NCBI GenBank assembly: GCA_029959085.1
Contig: JARWIR010000007.1
Coordinates: 42,645,137 to 42,709,136, forward strand
Length of the DNA: 64,000 bases
Direction of reading: 5' to 3'
Source of the DNA: Nemophila menziesii
Taxonomy: Eukaryota > Streptophyta > Magnoliopsida > Boraginales > Hydrophyllaceae
Shown: positions 57,739-64,000 of the stretch, in pieces
Layout of the letters: each line of letters opens with the position of its first letter
Numbering within the stretch: position 1 is the stretch's first letter
Notes under the pieces: model-generated
Seen by the model: the letters and a program-made list of their open reading frames with translations, nothing else
The model's database searches: none
What the model was told of the DNA's origin: nothing
Position numbers and translations under genes: made by a program

Positions 57739-57866
57739 CGGTAGCGTGTGACCACGGTGTTAGCCGTAAGTGTTTTAGTTGCTAGATTTAGTTTAGTTTT
57801 AATTATTATTTTTCAGTTTTACGCTTTGGGTTGTTCTTGTTTTCTCAGATTTACAAGTTTTGGTAT

Positions 57867-59618
57867 ATGCTTGGAGATATCGTGATCCTTGATAATCCCG
57901 AACACCTATTACGAGAGAAAAACAAAAGAGATAAAGAAGCAAGAGAACAAGCAAAGCTAGAAAAAGCAATGGCAGAAGATAATGCTCAAGATCCCGTGAT
58001 TCAGTTGGATAAAAACGGTCTCCCAATAACTCCACCGGTAGGAGTTCAATTACCAATTCCACCGGTAGGAGTCCAATTACCAGCTCCTCCCGGAAATCAA
58101 CAAGAAGTCAACAATAATGGTGGAGTACTTCAAGATCATGGACCGCAGATCTTTCAACCGAACAACCATGGACCTTTTCTTCTACCACCACTAGGACTCC
58201 GTCCTCCTGCAATTCAAGGAGTTCGATTCAGACCAGACGTAGGGATGATTAACCAGTTTACAACCGTTGGACAGTATAGTGGTGCAGCTCGTGAAGATCC
58301 TATTAGTGCTATGTACAAGTTTATGCAAATCTGTGATGCATATGTCACCCCTGGAGTAACCCAAGAACAAATGTACTTTCATATGTTTCCATTCTTCCTC
58401 ACCGGAGGAGCAAGTGAGTGGTATGATCAATAGCCACACAACGCGATTGTGTCTTGGGATCAACTTCAGACAGCCTTTTTCGATAGGTACTATCCTCAAA
58501 GTGTTCGACTCAGTGGTCAATTAGATATTGTTTATTTTCGCCAAGAGCCAGGAGAAACTGTAGGTGCTGCATGGACTCGTTTTCAAACATTATTACGCAA
58601 GTGCCCATTACATGGGTACTCTCTTGAATTACAACTTGGAATATTTTATCAAAGTTTAGGTGATGCTGCAAAAGATAAAATCGATACTATGTGCCAAGGT
58701 GGTCTCATGATGGTCACAACTGATCAAGCTCTGATTATCATGGACCGAATTGTGAAGAATGAAATGAGTTGGCAATCATCGAAATCATCGGTTAGAGCTT
58801 CGGAAAGAGGAACTTTGAATTTGGATACAGAAACCGCTTTGAACGCTAAGATTGCCGCACTTGAGAACAAGCTGAAACAATTATCTATGTCGAATAAAGA
58901 TGTGGTAAACGTTGTTAATGAACCAAAATTATGTTCTAGTTGTGGAGGAGATGATCATGGCTGGGAAGAATGTGCCAACAACCCAGAATCCGTATACTTC
59001 GTTAATCAGCGAGGTAACTATTCAGGTGGTCAAGGGTATGGGAATCAAAACAGAAATCATCCAGGCTTTCAGTATTCAAATCCACAAGGGGCAGCCAATC
59101 CTGGAACTTATCAACAAAGGCCTCAAGGGAACAATTATCAGTTTCGAACGCAAAACCAATACCAAGGAAATCAACCTAGAGCCGATCAAGACGCATATGC
59201 CGACACATTAGCTCAAAAAGCACTTCCCTCTCGACCTCAAGAAGGCGCGACTACCGCAAGTGAGTTAGCACTTACTTTGACGCAATACATGTCCCATGCA
59301 GAAAAGAGGTCGGAGATAATTGAAAACCAGCTATCTCGATTCATGGAGGAAACCAACAAGAGAGAAAATAGGATGGAAGAAACATTAAACTCTCATTCCG
59401 CTTCGTTAAAAGTCTTAGAGACTCAAATATCAAAGATCGCCAATAGTTTAAATGTTCGAGGTCAAGGCCAACTTCTAACTGATACGGAGGTTCCTAAACA
59501 ATACGAAGCTTGTAACGCTATCTCACTCAGAAGTGGTAAGCAATTGCAACCACCACCTTTCCCGGTTATGAAAGAAAAAGAAGTGATTAGAAAAGAAAAA
59601 CCGTTAGAGGAGGTGTAA
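57867..59618 (+). pseudogene. Athila-type gag, interrupted
   Basis: Capsid/nucleocapsid polyprotein of the retroelement. Translation starts at the ATG at 57,867 (the frame is open back to a TTG at 57,831). An N-terminal Pro/Gln-rich stretch is followed by the retrotransposon gag core (DPISAMYKFMQICDAY, ASEWYDQ, WDQLQTAFFDRYYPQ, LHGYSLELQLGIFYQSL), a CCHC-like knuckle (CSSCGGDDHGWEEC, near 58,930), a Gln/Asn-rich tail and a coiled region. An in-frame TAG at 58,431-58,433 splits the gag core and a TAA at 59,616-59,618 ends this part. Reading continues in the same frame beyond both, so the damage is point mutation and not frameshift. Gag would package element RNA into particles; this copy should be non-functional. 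Confidence 0.9.
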
Positions 59619-59639
59619 GAGAAGGACGAAGAACCTGAA

Positions 59640-60776
59640 GTGGTAGAAGTGGAGAAGACTCTGGAAAAGCCAAAGAAGAAAGATGTTGTAGAAACCCGTC
59701 CTCCTCCACCATTCCATTCCAGAGTTCAGAAGAAAGGAGATACGGCTGAATATGAAAGATTCATGAACATGGTGAGTAAGCTCAATATTAATATACCTTT
59801 CTTAAAGGCTATCAAGGGGGTACCAAAGTATTTGAAAACCCTGAAAATAGCTCTAACAAACAAACGCCGATATCTTGAGAATGAAATGGTGGGCTTGCCA
59901 GAAGAATGCAGTGCGATATGTCAGAGTAAGTTACCACCGAAGTTACTTGATCCTGGGAGTTTTACTATTCCCATCTCTATTGGTAGTGAATGGAAAGCGA
60001 AAGCTTTATGCGATTTGGGAGCGAGTATTAATCTTATGCCCAAATCAATATTTGAAAAGTTGAAGATAGGAGACGCAAGACCAACCTCTATGGTCTTGCA
60101 AATGGCTGACAGATCCCTCGTGCATCCAGAGGGAAGAGTAGAAAATGTCCTCGTCAAGGCAGGTACGTCAATTTTTCCAGTTGATTTCATTATACTTGAC
60201 TACGACGCGGATAGGAATGTCCCCATTATTTTGGGAAGACCATTCCTAGCCACGGGGCGTACTTTGATTGATGTAGAGAATGGAGAATTGACTATGCGAA
60301 TCCAAGACGAGGAAGTAAAGTTTAACGTGTTCAGACCAATGAAGTTTCCGGAATCTAAGGAGGAGTGCTTCCGGATGGATGTGATTGAACAAGAGCCAAC
60401 CAAGGTTGTGGGAACCTTAGGAATGGAGGAAAGAGAGCTCAGAAAGAAACCACCTAACATAAATCCTCTATATCCTAAGAAAAATCCACACCTTGACCAT
60501 GCTAAAAAGAAAGAAAAGGTGCGAGCTACGAAGGTTCCAAAAGAACCTAAGAATGAAAGAAAGAAGAGGGAGTTCAGTGTAGGCGAAGAGGTCGCAATGA
60601 AGAAGCCTGATCCCCCTCCGAAAGCGCGCAAAGCCAAGAGTTCTTGGCAAGGACCGTTCATGGTCACAAGGGTTATCTCTGATCAATTGGTGGTAATATA
60701 AGCTAAGGGATGCAAGTTCCGTGTAGCAAACATTGATGACCTCACTCACTGCTGGGGAGGTTACGTAAAAAAATGA
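59640..60776 (+). pseudogene. Protease fused to integrase C-terminus (RT/RH/IN core deleted)
   Basis: Same frame as gag. An aspartic protease lies at about 59,940-60,320, with active-site segment CDLGASINLMPKSIF and second half VPIILGRPFLATGRTLID. After the usual linker (KFNVFRPMKFP) the frame does not enter reverse transcriptase. From about 60,560 it reads REFSVGEEVAMK followed by SSWQGPFMVTRVISDQ, the C-terminal tail of an integrase, to TAA at 60,699-60,701 and, beyond it, TGA at 60,774-60,776. RT, RNase H and the integrase catalytic core (some 3 kb in relatives) are absent. A Lys-rich bridge lies at about 60,430-60,560. The element depends on other copies for movement. Confidence 0.88.
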
Positions 60777-60954
60777 TTCGAGAGGTAACCCGTCAAGCTT
60801 AACGACGTTAACAAAAGCCATTTCATTGTATATTAGTTTATTGCTTTAAGTTTTTCAATTCCAAGTGTATAATTCTAAGTTAGTGTCGAGTTTTAGTGTC
60901 TACTTTTAAGGAAATGAGAAGGGTATTGTGTTAATGGTGCAGGAATCGAGTTTG

Positions 60955-61400
60955 GGGTGCTAGGAGAAATTTTTTGGAGAATTCAAGGCTGGCGCGGACT
61001 ACCCCCGCGGTGTACCTCCTATACCGTAGGGATGTACCGCGCCCCAAAAACCCGTACCACGGGTCGCGCACCACGGGTCTTATCCAGAGGCGAGAAAAAG
61101 AGAAGATGATCGGCGCGGTGCACCGCACCCTACACCGCACGCCCAAAACGCGTGCCACGGGGTGTGTATCGCGGGTTTTTTCACGGAGCACGTGCGGACT
61201 ACCCCATGCACCGCATCCCTGCACCACACGGCAAAACGCGTGCCACGGGGTGCTAGCACAGGTACAAGGCAGAGGCGAGAAATATCACACCAGCAGTGCT
61301 ACAGTATACCCCGCGGTATACCCCATGCACCGCAGGGATGCACCGCGCCAGGCGGTTTGTGAAGAGTTCAAAGCCCAGTCAACTTCTAACCTTAAGGAGA
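60955..61400. repeat. GC-rich island with internal repeats
   Basis: About 450 bases of high GC in an otherwise AT-rich window. Words such as GCGTGCCACGGGGTG (61,149 and 61,237), 'ccgcggt' with 'taccccatgcaccgc', and 'gatgtaccgcgcc' with 'gatgcaccgcgcc' recur. Open frames on both strands (for example 60,974-61,459 on the plus strand) follow from the low stop density of GC-rich DNA, and are not called genes. It lies in the 3' internal region of the Athila element, just after the pol remnant. Confidence 0.75.
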
Positions 61401-61718
61401 TAAACCCTAGCCTCTTCCAAACGAATTTTCCAGCTCCCAACCCTATAAAAACACCTTGAAGCTTGATCAAACCTCCACAACAAACACATTAACATCATCA
61501 AATCTCTCCTCCATCCTCCATAAACATAACCTCTTCATCAAATTCATCACAAAACACCATTAAACACAATCAAGATCATCAAGCTTTCAAGAGTTCTTCC
61601 AAGATTCATCAAGAAACCACCTTCCTTCATCTAATCCAAGCAAGAAACTCAAGCTACACCAAGTTGTTTTAACTTTATTCTATCCTTGGTATAACTTGAG
61701 TTTGGGGTCAATTCAACC

Positions 61719-62015
61719 ATGACGAACAGAACAGATGCTATGGATTATAAGAGGAAGTGTTGTGTCCTAGGGAAGAACAAGAATTTGCGTGGTTCCACAA
61801 TTGAAAAGGCCATCAATCTTGACGAGCCTACTGAAAAACATGAAGAAAAGGCACCTACACAACCATTACACAAGGAATTCACAGCTAGAATGAAGGTACA
61901 ATCAAAGCCTAAAGAAAAGATACCAATCCAAGATCAAGGTTCTTCTTCCTCTTCTCTGAATGATTCTTACACACCCCATGGGCTATCAAACATCAACAAC
62001 AAATCGATCATCTAA
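61719..62015 (+). CDS. Unidentified 98-codon frame in Athila 3' region
   Basis: Starts with ATG at 61,719, shortly after a GAGTTTGGGGT motif. The product is Lys/Glu/Ser-rich and hydrophilic (KRKCCVLGKNKN, later EKIPIQDQGSSSSS). It lies where Athila elements carry a third frame, sometimes called env-like, but it has no signal peptide or membrane segment. I do not recognise a family, and whether it is expressed is unknown. Confidence 0.35.
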   Translation: MTNRTDAMDYKRKCCVLGKNKNLRGSTIEKAINLDEPTEKHEEKAPTQPLHKEFTARMKVQSKPKEKIPIQDQGSSSSSLNDSYTPHGLSNINNKSII

Positions 62016-63628
62016 GAAAACAAGTCTTAACACTATGGGAGGAAATTGCCAAGATGAATTCAACAAGGGACAAGGTAACTTTGAACATGGATATTGATAA
62101 TAATTCTTCTTCTTCGGAGGAGGATATAATGGATCTTTATGGCCAGGTACCCCGTTCTAATTCTTCTTCTTAATTTATGGTAGGCACTAGGTAGTTTAGT
62201 TTTTATTGCTTTATCGAGTCTTTTTCGAGTCGTGGGGACACGACTCGCTTTTGAGTTTGGGGTGGGGTTCGTTGCCTCATCCCAATTTTTTGTTTTACAT
62301 GCTTTTCAGAAAGAATTTTTTTTTAGGATTGTGTTTGACTGTAGAGTGTTTTAAATGCCCCCATCAAGCATGCTTTTTATGAACTAATGATAGAAAATAG
62401 TTGACTTTAGGAGTTAGTATGAAGCTGAACTTTGATTGCGTGCAAACATGAGATAATTGATAGGAAAAATTAATGAACAATGCAAAAGAAGTAAACTTGT
62501 GCTTAAGGATAATGGGTGGTTTGTAGAACGTGAGATCTAAATGAGTAGAGAACCCACTTAGGTATAAACTAGAGGCAAGTTGTGTAGATAGGAAAATGAT
62601 AGAGGCAGTTCTTTGTTAGCCCTTTGAATCCTTTTTGGCCTTCTATCCCTGAATTAATTGTATCCTTCGTAACCAAATTTTTAGCCTTTAAGCCTTTCTT
62701 TTGTCGCCACATTATAAGCCAATTTCCCTTTAGATTGTTAGGCATGACCATATGACCCGCACTTGAATCACGATCATGAGACTCTGTCTTGAGCTTGAGT
62801 TTGGGGTGGTGGGTCCACCATATGGGAATTTACATTGGGTTGGGATTTTTGAGCTTATCAATTGTGCTTTGTTCTATACATGATGATGATTCACAGGTTT
62901 ATTATATTGTAACCCTTTGTCGGGGTAATAGTGAATGGAAAAGAAGCTTCGAGCTCAAGTTATGAATAGGCATAACTATGAAAAATAGCATGATATCTCA
63001 ACATCATAAAGAGAGTCATGGCTATACAAAAGAAAAAAAAAATGATGAATGATTTGAAAAGAAATTATATTCGGACCGGCAAAGTGGAAATTTTTAAGTG
63101 AATCATCCTTAGTGCTTATTGGGTTAATTTGGGGACGCTAATTAAGCGCGTCAATTGGGTTGAGTGAGAACGTTATTCGAGTGTAAACTCAAGCTCTTGG
63201 TCAGTTTGTTGATGGTAAGTGAGGAGAGAGCCAAAAGCTCACTTCAAATTTACCAAATATACATACCATACCGTCCTTCAGCCTATGCTAAAACCATAAA
63301 GACCTCGTGATTCCTAGATGCACAGTGAGTTAATAGGGAGTATTCTAAGTGGAGCGTTCAAAGCAAGTAAAGATCGAGGAACACCCTATAGCCACCATCT
63401 TGAGATAAGTAATAAGCGTAACCTTCTAGCATTGTGAAATAAATTTTGGATTGATATTATTTTGTATTTGATTTTGCATGATAAGTATAGGTGTATATTA
63501 ATTCCTAGGTTAGACTATATGAAATTTGTTTTAAGCTTTGCTTTGAGATTATTTACTAGATTCTACCTTCTGCGTTCACCTAAAAGAACCTTTGTTTTTA
63601 TTTTACTTTGTCGGGACGACAAAGGTTT
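62016..63628 (+). mobile_element. Athila 3' internal non-coding region
   Basis: Long untranslated stretch between the last frame and the polypurine tract. It contains GAGTTTGGGGT motifs at 62,253 and 62,797 and no convincing gene. Confidence 0.7.
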
Positions 63629-63641
63629 GAGTTTGGGGTCT
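63629..63641 (+). promoter_or_regulatory. Polypurine tract before the 3' LTR
   Basis: GAGTTTGGGGT followed by CT immediately precedes the TGATGTCTCC start of the 3' LTR, in the place where plus-strand DNA synthesis is primed. Confidence 0.75.
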
Positions 63642-64000
63642 TGATGTCTCCCGATTTGTTCTAATTATTAGCCCCTTGGAGACATCCTTTTAGGTGAATA
63701 AATGACTGATTTGATAGACTTTTAGGCTTATTTGATCATATTGCACTTTCTCCCCTTAGAAATTAACTATTTGCAGAATCTGAGCTTTTGTGCGTAAATT
63801 TGACTATTTTTAATGCAAAGTTAATAGGTTCTTGAATCTCATGAAAGACCAATCCAAGGAGAAAAAATGAGAATAAAGTCTTAGTGTATTTTAGAGTGTT
63901 AGGAAACGATTTCTAGTCGAGTTTCTATTTTTAGAGTACACTTTCCTATTTCGGTTTCTTGATTTATTGATTTATTCTTTTTAAGCATATGCGGTTTAAT
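63642..64000 (+). mobile_element. 3' LTR of the Athila element, cut by window end
   Basis: The first 359 bases match the 5' LTR without indels and with four transitions (near 63,703, 63,758, 63,867 and 63,906). The remaining roughly 1.4 kb and the flanking duplication lie outside the window. Confidence 0.95.

Noticed and set aside
58191..60821. Several long minus-strand frames opposite gag and protease
   Set aside because: Shadows of the plus-strand coding sequence, which shows clear gag and protease motifs.
60974..61459. 161-codon frame plus opposite-strand frames in the GC-rich island
   Set aside because: GC-rich DNA has few stops in all frames; composition is Arg/Thr/Pro-biased with no domain.

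Overview
This is an AT-rich plant nuclear segment, most likely from a eudicot. It has spliced genes with GT..AG introns, an Athila-type Ty3 retrotransposon primed by tRNA-Asp, plant L1-type LINEs carrying an RNase H domain, MULE, CACTA and hAT-like DNA transposon remnants, and tRNA-derived SINEs. No species can be named from the sequence alone. Only two ordinary host genes look intact: a single-pass membrane protein with a DUF7036 domain (minus strand, 33.9-38.0 kb, five exons, 455 codons) and an F-box/LRR protein (plus strand, 49.7-51.8 kb, three coding exons plus a 5'UTR intron, 419 codons). Nearly everything else is mobile or repeated DNA. LAYOUT. 1-31.9 kb is a rearranged array of a roughly 9-10 kb compound unit. 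I call its blocks Y (about 4.3 kb), Z (an old LTR, minus orientation), X (about 2.5 kb), C (a calmodulin-binding transcription activator, CAMTA, gene fragment) and W (about 1 kb). The order reads Y'-Z-X / X-C-W-Y / Y-Z-X-C-W / Y'-Z'. Two host gene fragments with their introns sit in the unit: CAMTA CG-1 domain exons in block C (9.2-9.8 and 28.6-29.2 kb) and exons of a CBS-domain protein of the CBSCBSPB type in block Y (12.5-13.0 and 22.5-22.8 kb). Between the Y copies lie a small CACTA element (15.4-15.7 kb), unexplained exon-like islands (16.2-17.8 kb) and a non-autonomous long-TIR MULE with a 9-bp target duplication (18.68-20.06 kb). 32.58-33.53 kb is a young 5'-truncated LINE with exact target-site duplications and an intact RNase H reading frame. 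33.9-38.0 kb is the DUF7036 gene, whose large first intron holds a SINE and a degenerate minisatellite. 38.8 kb has a 24-bp poly(T) insertion with a perfect 17-bp duplication. 39.5-46.3 kb is a LINE graveyard: a plus-strand LINE split by a solo Athila-like LTR, meeting a second LINE fragment of opposite orientation. 46.4-49.6 kb holds repeats and a MITE. After the F-box gene come a hAT-like MITE (52.8-53.3 kb) and an RNase H relic (54.2 kb). 55.9-64 kb is an Athila-family element with 5' LTR, primer-binding site, gag and protease, then a direct jump to the end of integrase; RT, RNase H and the integrase core are missing. Its 3' LTR runs off the window. HOW IT WORKS TOGETHER. The two host genes are unrelated single-copy-looking loci. 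The rest records successive waves of insertion, nested insertion and segmental duplication, including retention of host gene pieces.
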